From Micromonospora zamorensis (GTDB lineage: Bacteria > Actinomycetota > Actinomycetes > Mycobacteriales > Micromonosporaceae): a stretch of DNA of 64,000 bases. Positions within the stretch are counted from its first letter, which is position 1; each line of letters opens with the position of its first letter. A program made the position numbers and the translations under genes. Below the pieces are notes generated by a model. It worked only from the letters and a program-made list of their open reading frames with translations, searched no databases and was not told the DNA's origin. The stretch spans positions 3,472,001 to 3,536,000 of the forward strand of contig NZ_LT607755.1 in NCBI RefSeq assembly GCF_900090275.1, written 5' to 3'. Shown here one piece after another: positions 35,549-44,278 of this stretch.

Positions 35549-37732
35549 TCAGGCTAGCTGTCGCTGCACGAGCCGCCCGGTCAGGAACGGGCTGGGCGTG
35601 CCGTGCCAGAACACCGCAAGCTCGTCACGCGCACGGGTGGCGGCGACGAACAGCAACGACCGGTCACGCTGGCGTTCGCGCTGGTAGCGCTTCGGGTCGG
35701 TGTCCCGGTACCTGCTGATCATCTGCCGAGGCACCAGGCCGTCGCTGACCCCAGCGATGATCATGCGCTGATACTCGAGGCCCTTGAACCGGTGCATGGT
35801 GCCGATGTGCACGCCGTCAGGGCGCTTCGGGCCGTCCGGGCCGATCTCCACTACGTCCAGGCCATCAGCCTCCAGTCGGCTGATGACCTCCGCCGCCAGG
35901 TCCCTGGTCGGTACGCAGATGGCAACCGAGCCGTCCGTCGGACTGCCCCAACCGCGTAACTGCTCGACGATCAGATCCCGCTCCTGCGCCCACGTCGCGG
36001 CGCCACGGAACACGGGTCGGCCACCACGCAGCAGCGACCGGTAGCCGGCCAGGTCCTCCTCACCGCCGTCGAGGTCGTCGTACACCTCCCCCGTCATGAT
36101 CTGCAGCGCATCGGCGAGGATCTGCCGGGTCGTGCGGTAGCTCAGGGTGAGCCGGGACGACCGACCGCGAATGTTGACGCCGAGGCTGCTCAACGTGACG
36201 TGGTTGTCGTAGATGCGCTGGTGGGTGTCGCCGGTGAGGAACATGTCGTCCGGGCCTGGGGCGACCATGGCACGCAGCATTTTCCAGTGGGCGGCGCTGA
36301 GGTCCTGCGCCTCGTCGACCACCACGTGGCGGTAACGCGGCCGGTAGAACCCGCCGGACGACTCGCCTGCGACGCCAGTGTTCTGGGCTGTGCGGTCCAT
36401 TTCGAGGCGGGCAGCCCGTTGTGCCACCTGGCGCCAGGTCCAGACGCCGCGATTCTCCAGCCAGGTGGTGAAGCGTTCGGTCAACTGCCAGATCTGGTCT
36501 CGCTCGATCCGCGAGAGGCTGCGACCGCGGTTGGGGCGGCGGGCCTTGAAGTAGTCCGTCCGTGAGTTGAGCACCTGACCGAGGATCACCTGGGTCCACT
36601 CAGCGGCAAGGAACTCCGCCTCCCAGGCAGTCTCGCCGGTCTCGATGAGGAACTCGTCCCACAGCTCAAGGACCCGATTGTCGTCCACCACCCGGCGGCT
36701 GCCACCTGCCTTGGCTTCGGCCACTACCCTGCTGGCCAACCGGTCGATGTTGACGATGTCGACGCGCGACACCAACTCCTGCCCACCCAACGCCATGAGC
36801 CGAGTCCGCAGGTCGGCAGCCAGATTCCGGTTGAAGGTGGTGAGCAGGATCGGCTTGTCCGATCCGTCTGGCAACTGCCGGGCGAGGTGCGCCACGCGGT
36901 GCAGAGCGACGATCGTCTTGCCGGTACCCGGGCCACCACCGACCCGTGCCGGACCGTTGTAGCGGCGCTCGACCAGCTTGCGCTGAGTGGGGTGCAGGAA
37001 GATCTGCCACCGTTCGAAGGCTTCGCCGAGCATCGCCTGCAATGCCTCGTCGTCGGTGGTCACCTGCGTGGCGGGGCGTTCCACTGCCGCCTCGAAGTCC
37101 TCGGGGTCGACCGGCTCGTCGGCGCGGACCGGGTCCGTGACCTGTTGCAGCACGTCGTCGTAAGGGGTGCCGTCGAAGAGCGCGAAGAGCACGTCGGTGG
37201 TGAGCTGCGGCGCCCGGTCCAGCAGTTCCAGCAGCTCGGCCTCGGTGGTCAGTTCCCGGATCTGTGGTAGCAGCGGCTCGGACACACCGAGATCCAACAG
37301 CTGGGAGTCGGTGTACGTGTCGAAGAGCGGTTTCTGCGCTGGCTCCGGTTCCACATCCGGCGGCACCACCCGACCGATGATGCTGTCACCAACGGGCGCC
37401 ATGTCGACGACCTCGATGCCGCCGGTGATCCGGTTGATGCGGTACGCGTACCGGGAGAGGTCGTCGTACACCTCACCACGGTGCTTGACCGCGACGAGCA
37501 GGTAGTCGCGCTCGGAGATGTGCAGCAGCAGCGCGCGGTAGTCCTTGTTGACCCGGGCGGACATCAGCCGGGAGTCGCTGTTGAGCGCCTTCAGGTTGAG
37601 CCCCGGGTTCTCCGGGTTGTGCCGGAACTTGTGCATGAACTCGTAGACCGCTCCGATGTCGGCGCGGGTGAGCTTCATGACCTCCTTGTCAGCGCGGTCC
37701 AGCATCCGCAGTGTCGTTGCCCCGGTGCTCAT
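35549..37732 (-). CDS. UvrD-like SF1 helicase with N-terminal RelE/ParE-like domain
   Basis: 727 residues. Residues ~15-105 match the RelE/ParE toxin fold (ADIGAVYEFMHKFRHNPENP, GLNLKALN, ARVNKDYRALLLHI, LLVAVKHRGEVYDD). After a ~120-residue linker comes a UvrD-type helicase: Walker A GGGPGTGKTIVALH (~264), Walker B HVVVDEAQDLSAAHW (~474), TLSYRTTRQI, and motif VI region LLFVAATRARDELAVFW. Its ATG overlaps the stop of the 2141-residue helicase by ATGA, so the two are made in fixed proportion. RelE-like domains cleave mRNA on ribosomes; whether this one is active or a binding module is not known, as catalytic residues vary in the family. Confidence 0.88.
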   Translation of the reverse strand: MSTGATTLRMLDRADKEVMKLTRADIGAVYEFMHKFRHNPENPGLNLKALNSDSRLMSARVNKDYRALLLHISERDYLLVAVKHRGEVYDDLSRYAYRINRITGGIEVVDMAPVGDSIIGRVVPPDVEPEPAQKPLFDTYTDSQLLDLGVSEPLLPQIRELTTEAELLELLDRAPQLTTDVLFALFDGTPYDDVLQQVTDPVRADEPVDPEDFEAAVERPATQVTTDDEALQAMLGEAFERWQIFLHPTQRKLVERRYNGPARVGGGPGTGKTIVALHRVAHLARQLPDGSDKPILLTTFNRNLAADLRTRLMALGGQELVSRVDIVNIDRLASRVVAEAKAGGSRRVVDDNRVLELWDEFLIETGETAWEAEFLAAEWTQVILGQVLNSRTDYFKARRPNRGRSLSRIERDQIWQLTERFTTWLENRGVWTWRQVAQRAARLEMDRTAQNTGVAGESSGGFYRPRYRHVVVDEAQDLSAAHWKMLRAMVAPGPDDMFLTGDTHQRIYDNHVTLSSLGVNIRGRSSRLTLSYRTTRQILADALQIMTGEVYDDLDGGEEDLAGYRSLLRGGRPVFRGAATWAQERDLIVEQLRGWGSPTDGSVAICVPTRDLAAEVISRLEADGLDVVEIGPDGPKRPDGVHIGTMHRFKGLEYQRMIIAGVSDGLVPRQMISRYRDTDPKRYQRERQRDRSLLFVAATRARDELAVFWHGTPSPFLTGRLVQRQLA

Positions 37733-40700
37733 CGACGTTCTCCCCCGCTCGTCGCCTTGATCTCTGCGGCCAACTCGTCAACCGACCACTCCCGAGCGGT
37801 ACGGGCATGCCAGCCCGCTTCCGCGTACGCCCGGTCGCGATCTTCCGTCTCCGGGTCGTCGGACGGACCGGTGAGCACGATCGCGATCCGCCGGTCGGGC
37901 CAGGCCAACTCAGCCTGCCAGCCCTGGTCGCCCAACTCGTAGCCGACGACCGGTGCGGGCAGATCCTGCCGCGCGAGCTGTTGGACGAGCTGGTCCAGGG
38001 TGTTCTCGGCCGGGTCCAGGTAGCGCAGGACGTCCCGCCACGGCGACTCCGTGTCGAGTGTCTCGGGCTCGGCGACCGGCTGCGCCGAGACGCCAAGCCA
38101 CGTTGCCGTCTCCTCGTCAAGCGGCAAAGCGCGTTGAGCGAGCACGAGCCCGGTGCCCTCGGTGACCGCCATAGAGGCCGACTCGAAGGCATCAAGCGTG
38201 GACACGGCGAGCTGACCCGCGTCGCCGCCACCATTGCCGAGGAACTGGATGACGTTGCCCCAGGCAAGCCACGCGGCCCAGCGGTCCTTGTGGCCCTCGT
38301 CCGCCACTGCGGCGGGCAGATCGTCGATGACGGCGAGAGCTGACATCGTCGCCATCGGTTTGCTGCGCGCGTCGAGGACGATCGTCACCGGGCAGCCTGC
38401 GTTGTCCTGAGATCGGGCGACCATGATGTGCCGCGCGGTCGACGGGGGCAGAGAGCTTCCACGCAGAGCGGCGTTCAACCTTTCCGCGACGCCTACGGAG
38501 TCGGTGGTGCTGTTGTCCCGGGCCTGCTTGAGCATGCCCCATAGAGCGGCTTCCGCCCGCCGCTGCCAACGGTCGAGATCAGGATCGGCGAGGAAGCGCA
38601 TGAGCTGTTCGATCGGATTGACCCAGATCGTCTCCTCAAGCTCTGCGGGATCCGCGCCAGGAAGCATGCCGCGGAACTTGTCCCTGGCGGTCTGCTTGCT
38701 CAGTCCGCCGTACGGCATCCACCGCCCCTGCCCCTCCGCGCTCCCCCAGGTCTTGACGTCGTCCCAGGTGGCCGCGAAGACCAGGTAGCCGTGGGCGCGC
38801 AGTCGGGCACGCTTCTCGGCGTCGTCGGCGAGCCGGTTGTACTGGGATGAGGCGTGGTACTTGAACCCGTCCAGATAGACCGCCACCTCGGGTGAGGGGG
38901 CGTCGAGGCGCTTGAAGTGGACGTCGGGGCGGGTGCCCCGAACGGTGTTCTGCAGCTTCATCTGCCAGTGGGTGACGCTCTGGCCGTTGCCGCGGACGAA
39001 CCGAAGGTCGGCGATGCGCGCGCCGTCATGATCGGTGCGCCGGTCGATCCGCAGGCCCGAGTTGGGTGTCTCGCCAAGCGCCAGCAACTTGGTGAGGAAA
39101 CGCATCTCCAACTCGCTCTCGACCTGGTGGATCAGCGAGATCTCGTCCGTGCGGGTGCCCTCCTGGACGTCCCAACTGTCGAGGAGCTTGTCCAGCATGC
39201 CCAACGCCTCGTCACGGCTCATCAGGGCGAAGTGCTCGTTGCGCGCGTGACGGAGGAGACAGCGGTGACACACCGCCCTGCCTTCGTTTCGGCAGACGCA
39301 GTCGGCAATTCGCTGCCGCGCGAGTTCCAGGACTGCGCGGAACTCCTCCGGTTTGGCGAGGCGGTGCAGATAGCCGGTGCCCTGCGGCTGAGTGTCGTAG
39401 ACGACCACGAAGTTCCGTGTTCCGTCGCTCTGCCCATCCGGCATGGTGGCCGACACGGCTTGAAGGTGCGCCGGGTCGCCCCCGTACTGCGCGGCGATGC
39501 CGAGGCGGATAGCCGCGGCGAACGACGCGATGCGCTCCTGCACGACGGCGGTCGCAGCGGGGATAAGGATGCGCAGCGCCTCGGTTTCCAGCTCGTGGGC
39601 GAGGATGAGATCGACGTGGGTGTCTGCAGCGGCAGCCGAGCGCCGGTGCGGGCACCAGGGCCGGTGGTGCTCGGCGCCCTTCACGACGGTCGACCCGGAG
39701 GCCTCTGCGGCGAGTTGTTGGCCTACTGCGGGGACGCCATCAACAGTGGTCCCGCCGCATGCGGTGCAGGTGTGGAACCGATTGATCCGCACCTCTTCGC
39801 CCGCGAAGAGTTCAGCCGCCCGGTCGTAGCGCTGCGCTCCAAGGTTGAAGTGCCGGATCATCGCGTGCCGGCTGTAGTCGACACCGAACGTGTCATGAGC
39901 GTGCCGCCAGGACGAATCAACCTTGGCCGGATCCACGTCGACGGCGACGGTGGTGGCGTAGAACCGTCGGTCCCGGTCGTCGCTGTCGTCACGGATGCGG
40001 GCGTCGTCGCGCTTGTCGCGGCTCAGCACCCGGGTCGGCTGGAGCACCTGGAACAGTCGTCCGTGATCGGCGATGCCCGGGTCCGCGCATCGCGGGCAGG
40101 CGCTGGTGTCCTCCTTGGCAAGGTGGGTGCGGACGTAGCCACATTGCGCGCAGATCCGCCACTGCTCGTACGCCGGCCGGTCCGCCGGACCGACGTCGAG
40201 CCCGGAGATCTCGTGTTTGTAGCCCCGCACGTAGTAGCTGTTGCCGGGTGCGATCTCGACCAACGCCTGGCGGGCGGGACGTGCGTACTCACGAAGTTCG
40301 CTGTGGAACCGACGGTCGCCGTCAGTCTTGTCCTCCCAGGTCAGGGTGGCTTCCAGGTCGGTCCGGCTGTCGATGAGCGCATAGTTGGGCAGCAGACCGA
40401 ACTCGACCAGGGTGCCGTGGGCGGCAGCCGCGCTGACCTCTCGCAGGCGGCGGCGGACCGCCCCCTCCTCGGCCTTCAACATCTTGATCTCGCGGGCGTG
40501 GTCCGGGTCGCTGGGCACCAACGTGCCCCGGGCGGTGGCAAGCTCCTGCATCCGGCGACGCAGGTCGGCCAACCGGAATTCCCAGATTTCGTCGGCTTCT
40601 TTGACCCGGTGGACGATGCCATCCACCGCGAACTCACGGAGTTGGTCGGCGGCGGCCCGGAGGACCTTGTCGCCGAAGAGGGCCAGGAATTCCTCCACCA

Positions 40701-43700
40701 GCCGGCCACCGTCGCGTCGACCAGCTTCGGCGAGGCCCGTCAGCCAACCCGTCGGGCCGAACAGCACGTGCGCCCGTCGTGGCATCGGCAGCACTCCGGC
40801 GAGGCGGCCGCGGGCGGCCAGGTCGATCAGGTGGGCCAGGTACTGGCGGCGCAGGATCTCCACGGCGGAGAGAAAGCAGCCGGGCGGGACGATCTGGCCG
40901 GCGATCATGTCGCGGGGATCGGTGAGGTAGTAGCGATCCCGCTCGGTTCGTCCCACGAGGGTCAGCACGAGCGCGTTGCCGCTCTTGCGGCCGGCGCGGC
41001 CCGCCCGCTGGACGTAGTTGGCCGGACCGTGCGGGAGCGAGGCGAGCACAACCGCGGAGAGGGCGCCGATGTCGATGCCCATCTCCAGCGTGGGCGTGCA
41101 GGAGAGCACGTTGGGGTCGGTGTAGCGCTCGCCTTCGCGGAACTGCTTCTCCACCGTCTCCCGCTGGGCGCGGGTGAGCATGCCGGTGTGTTCGCCGGTG
41201 ACCACCCGGAACACCGGGCTGTCCAGGTAGAGCCGCCGGTAGTAGTCGTCGGCTGCGGTGTCGTCGTGGGCGGCTTGGAGTTGGCCGCGGCAGCGGTACT
41301 GCCGGCACGGCTGGCCGATCCAGTCGGCCACCCGGTCGGGGTGCTCGGTCTGCTGCCAGTGGCAGGTGTCGCAGCCCACTCCGGCAGTCACGGCGGAAGC
41401 GTCGTCGAGTCGGGTCACCCGCAGGTGGCCGGGCATCAGCCCGTACACCTTGTTGCCGTCCTCGGTGTCGCCAACGGCGACCACGCCGTCTGCGGCGAGG
41501 GCCGGCAGCAGCTGGCTGAGGAAGCCGGCAGCGTCACCGGAGTCGAGGCCAAGGCAGCGCGACGTCCAGTCCTGATACCAGTTGCCGCGCGCGGTGATCA
41601 CGTCGAACTCCGAGCGGGACTTCGGCGTGGCGAGCAGGAACGCGGGCGCGGACAGACCCTTCGGGAAAGCGGGCATCCCGGCGGGCCGGCCGCCCCAGAT
41701 CTGCCATCGGGTGCCGCCGCGCTTCAGGTACGGCACCAGCCACTCGTGGAACACCGCACCCCGGGTCCGTAGCCGTTCCAGCAGACCGCGGAGGAAGGCG
41801 AGGTAGCGGGCGTCGTCCGGCGCCATTCCGGCCAGGTGACCGGGGCCGGTGAGGTGGACGTCCCGGCAGATCGCGGCGGCCCGCGCCGGATCATCGAGGG
41901 CAACCTCGACGGCGACACTGCGGGTCAACTCCAGGGTGCGGCCCTGCCGGGAACGCAGCCCGGTCTCCATCACGGTCGCGAAGACGAGCCGCTCACTGAT
42001 CAGCTCCCACGTTTCCCGGCTGCCGCTGTGCTCACCGGCAAGCAGGCTGTCGACACCGGGCTGATCGTGCAGGTCTGGCGGCACCACGGTGGAGAGGATC
42101 TCCGGCTGCGCCGCTGCCTCGACCATCTTGGCGAACAGGTCGTCCAACCCGACCGACTTTCCCGACTCCAGCCGGCTGGCGAGCAGGGAACGCAGCGAGA
42201 ACGAGTAGGACCGGTTCGCGACGAAACCAGCCCGATGCGCGGCATCCTGCACCGAGTCGTTGAAGAGCAGCGTCTTCTTCTCGGCCTCATCAAGTTCCCC
42301 ACCGGTGAAGAGTTGCGTGATCGCCACCGAGGCGAGGGTGGCCAGGCCGGCACCGAGGAAGCGGATGCCGTGGTCCAACTCGCAGGACGGGCACCGGTCC
42401 TTCTCGGCGCCGTCGATGTCGAGAACGTCGCCGAGCACGACGACGGCGTCGTCGGTGGGCTCCCGGTCCCGCTGTTCATCGAAGGGGCGCACCCGACGGC
42501 CGTACTCCAGGACCAGCAGGCCACGGGAGCGCTGGCGTACCTCGTCCTCGGTCGCGGAGATCAGCGCGCGGACCCGGCGCTTGTCCCGACCGACGCTGGC
42601 GCGGTAGATCTTGTCCGGGTCGGTCTCCAGCTCCTGCGGGTCCTTCTCCGGCGACAACGCCATCCAGCCCGAGCGACCGCAGTGCCGGCAGTAGATGGCC
42701 GGCAACCGTGGGTAGCGGTTGTCGGCCACAACCACGTCCGCATCTGTGGCGTACGGATCCAGCTCGCGCGGCGCTTCGCCGTACCAACCGAAGGCGGCCT
42801 GGTGGGAGGTGCCGCGCAGCAGGCGGGAGACGGCGCGTACCCACAGGTGGGTTTCAATGTTCAGCAGGGGGCGGCCGGGAGCCTCCGGGTTCTGCGCCAC
42901 GGAGAGCAGGGCGACGAACCGGGCGAGAGCCTTCGCCGTGATCTCGGGCGGGGTCTTCATCACGCTGCCCCAGCCAGTGGCGTTCTTCCGGGGCAGCACG
43001 TCGATGATCTCGTCGAGGGTGCACGGCCGCGCCTGGAGCGAGTCGAGCACCGCCTTCGTCAACGGATGCTGGCGCAGCAGTTCGCCGAGGCGGGTCGGGT
43101 TGTCGAGGCAGCGCTCGCCGAGGACCAGCTCGGCAACCTCGGCCATCATCGCCTCGGGGTCACGGTCGTCGACGGCCGCAAGCTGCTCGGGGGTGGGCAG
43201 TGGCAGGCTGAAGTCCTGGCGGGCGATGAACTCGCCGGCCTCGTAGCGGTCCTCCCCCACCAGCGAGCCAGCGTCGAAGGCGACGCCGAAGACCTGCTCG
43301 GCGACCTCACGGATCGCGGTACGACCGTCCCGCCCGCCGCCCTCACCGAGCGTCGCGGAGGTCGCCACCGGGCAGATCGGCCCGAGCGGCCGCTCCGGCT
43401 CATCGAGGTCGAGCGCGGCGGCGAGCCGCCGCAGCAGCATCGCCACGTCGGTGCCCTGCGCGCCGTCGTAGGTGTGGAACTCGTCCAGCACCACGTACGC
43501 CGGCTCGGCGCCCTCCCAGAGCGGCAGGTCGTCGGCGCGCTGGAGCAGCAGGTCCAACATCTTGTAGTTGGTGATCAGGATGTCCGGCGGGGTGCGACGC
43601 ATCTCCGACCGCTTGGTGAAGACATGCGCGTACTCGATGGCCGCAACGTCACCGATGTAGAGACCAGCAGTGACCTGGCTGAGCGCCGGGTCGGAGAGCA

Positions 43701-44154
43701 ACTCGTTGATGCGAGACGTCTGGTCCGTCGCGAGGGCGTTCATCGGGTAGAGCAGGATCGCCTTGACTCCGGCCCTGCCCTGCTGCTTCTGCCGCCGGCA
43801 GTGGTCGAGCACCGGGATCAGGAACGACTCCGTCTTACCCGAGCCGGTGCCGGTGGTGATCAGGGTCGGCTGGGCGGCCCTGCCCTTCGTCGACAATCGG
43901 GCGAATGCGTTCGCCTGATGCAGGTAAGGGGTGAAGCCGGCCGGCGCCCAGTCCAGGTTCGCCCGCCAGTCCCCCTCCGCCGGGCGGAAGGGGGTGCGGA
44001 TCCGCAGGTAAGGGCCGCGGAAGATACCCTGCTCCGGGTGGGAGAGAAAACCCTCCAAACCATGACGTACGCCGTCCTCGGTCAACCCGAAGGTGGTGGT
44101 CAGGTACTGGGTGAGGGTTCGGCGCAGGGTGTCGGCGGCGAGGGTAGGCCTCAT
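37729..44154 (-). CDS. Giant DEAD/DEAH helicase with DUF1998 zinc domain and C-terminal Vsr-like nuclease domains (MrfA/DruE-like)
   Basis: 2141 residues. Walker A TLITTGTGSGKTESFL (Lys107), DEFH box VLDEFHTYDGAQGTD (~225), SAT motif PVATSATLG, motif VI QRAGRAGRKSG (~1050). The zinc-rich part has CAQCGYVR...CPRC (~1340-1360), CTACGG...CPHR (~1455) and VCRNEGRAVCHRCLLRHA (~1620), the DUF1998 arrangement of MrfA and Druantia DruE. A Vsr/DUF559-like fold follows at ~1740-1800 (RPDVHFKR, VAVYLDGFKYH, DDAEKRARLRAHGYLVFAA). A second degenerate copy ends the protein (AELAWPDRRIAIVLTGP, EDRDRAYAEAGWHAR). Length fits DruE (~1800-2100), but no DruH/A-D partner is nearby. First gene of a leftward operon; probably translocates on invading DNA (inference). 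Confidence 0.88.
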   Translation of the reverse strand: MRPTLAADTLRRTLTQYLTTTFGLTEDGVRHGLEGFLSHPEQGIFRGPYLRIRTPFRPAEGDWRANLDWAPAGFTPYLHQANAFARLSTKGRAAQPTLITTGTGSGKTESFLIPVLDHCRRQKQQGRAGVKAILLYPMNALATDQTSRINELLSDPALSQVTAGLYIGDVAAIEYAHVFTKRSEMRRTPPDILITNYKMLDLLLQRADDLPLWEGAEPAYVVLDEFHTYDGAQGTDVAMLLRRLAAALDLDEPERPLGPICPVATSATLGEGGGRDGRTAIREVAEQVFGVAFDAGSLVGEDRYEAGEFIARQDFSLPLPTPEQLAAVDDRDPEAMMAEVAELVLGERCLDNPTRLGELLRQHPLTKAVLDSLQARPCTLDEIIDVLPRKNATGWGSVMKTPPEITAKALARFVALLSVAQNPEAPGRPLLNIETHLWVRAVSRLLRGTSHQAAFGWYGEAPRELDPYATDADVVVADNRYPRLPAIYCRHCGRSGWMALSPEKDPQELETDPDKIYRASVGRDKRRVRALISATEDEVRQRSRGLLVLEYGRRVRPFDEQRDREPTDDAVVVLGDVLDIDGAEKDRCPSCELDHGIRFLGAGLATLASVAITQLFTGGELDEAEKKTLLFNDSVQDAAHRAGFVANRSYSFSLRSLLASRLESGKSVGLDDLFAKMVEAAAQPEILSTVVPPDLHDQPGVDSLLAGEHSGSRETWELISERLVFATVMETGLRSRQGRTLELTRSVAVEVALDDPARAAAICRDVHLTGPGHLAGMAPDDARYLAFLRGLLERLRTRGAVFHEWLVPYLKRGGTRWQIWGGRPAGMPAFPKGLSAPAFLLATPKSRSEFDVITARGNWYQDWTSRCLGLDSGDAAGFLSQLLPALAADGVVAVGDTEDGNKVYGLMPGHLRVTRLDDASAVTAGVGCDTCHWQQTEHPDRVADWIGQPCRQYRCRGQLQAAHDDTAADDYYRRLYLDSPVFRVVTGEHTGMLTRAQRETVEKQFREGERYTDPNVLSCTPTLEMGIDIGALSAVVLASLPHGPANYVQRAGRAGRKSGNALVLTLVGRTERDRYYLTDPRDMIAGQIVPPGCFLSAVEILRRQYLAHLIDLAARGRLAGVLPMPRRAHVLFGPTGWLTGLAEAGRRDGGRLVEEFLALFGDKVLRAAADQLREFAVDGIVHRVKEADEIWEFRLADLRRRMQELATARGTLVPSDPDHAREIKMLKAEEGAVRRRLREVSAAAAHGTLVEFGLLPNYALIDSRTDLEATLTWEDKTDGDRRFHSELREYARPARQALVEIAPGNSYYVRGYKHEISGLDVGPADRPAYEQWRICAQCGYVRTHLAKEDTSACPRCADPGIADHGRLFQVLQPTRVLSRDKRDDARIRDDSDDRDRRFYATTVAVDVDPAKVDSSWRHAHDTFGVDYSRHAMIRHFNLGAQRYDRAAELFAGEEVRINRFHTCTACGGTTVDGVPAVGQQLAAEASGSTVVKGAEHHRPWCPHRRSAAAADTHVDLILAHELETEALRILIPAATAVVQERIASFAAAIRLGIAAQYGGDPAHLQAVSATMPDGQSDGTRNFVVVYDTQPQGTGYLHRLAKPEEFRAVLELARQRIADCVCRNEGRAVCHRCLLRHARNEHFALMSRDEALGMLDKLLDSWDVQEGTRTDEISLIHQVESELEMRFLTKLLALGETPNSGLRIDRRTDHDGARIADLRFVRGNGQSVTHWQMKLQNTVRGTRPDVHFKRLDAPSPEVAVYLDGFKYHASSQYNRLADDAEKRARLRAHGYLVFAATWDDVKTWGSAEGQGRWMPYGGLSKQTARDKFRGMLPGADPAELEETIWVNPIEQLMRFLADPDLDRWQRRAEAALWGMLKQARDNSTTDSVGVAERLNAALRGSSLPPSTARHIMVARSQDNAGCPVTIVLDARSKPMATMSALAVIDDLPAAVADEGHKDRWAAWLAWGNVIQFLGNGGGDAGQLAVSTLDAFESASMAVTEGTGLVLAQRALPLDEETATWLGVSAQPVAEPETLDTESPWRDVLRYLDPAENTLDQLVQQLARQDLPAPVVGYELGDQGWQAELAWPDRRIAIVLTGPSDDPETEDRDRAYAEAGWHARTAREWSVDELAAEIKATSGGERR

Positions 44155-44237
44155 GAACGGATCACCGCCGCATGCTACTTCACCCCTTACCGGGGTTGAC
44201 CTGCCCGACAGCCCGCCACGGCAGTGAGTCGGATTCG

Positions 44238-44269
44238 CGACACCGGTCGGTGTCGATCACCGCCTAGGC
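44238..44269. promoter_or_regulatory. Perfect 18-bp palindrome and leaderless promoter in the divergent defence promoter region
   Basis: CGACACCGGTCGGTGTCG at 44238-44255 is a perfect inverted repeat. It is followed by TAGGCT (44264-44269), which ends 9 bases before the ATG at 44279. It lies in the 124 bases between the divergent helicase operon (start 44154) and the RAMA-CBS-HEPN gene (start 44279). Position and symmetry make it a strong operator candidate; the protein that binds it is unknown. Confidence 0.6.
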
Positions 44270-44278
44270 TGCGCATCC

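Noticed and set aside
37729..44154. A Druantia type III system from the DruE-like helicase.
   Set aside because: Length and DUF1998 fit DruE, but no DruH-sized partner is adjacent; the coupled genes are a RelE-UvrD helicase and a kinase instead.
38917..44199. Two long plus-strand open frames (951 and 787 codons) opposite the DUF1998 helicase.
   Set aside because: They have the same low-complexity composition and lack any motif, whereas the minus strand carries Walker, DEFH and zinc-finger motifs in one continuous frame.
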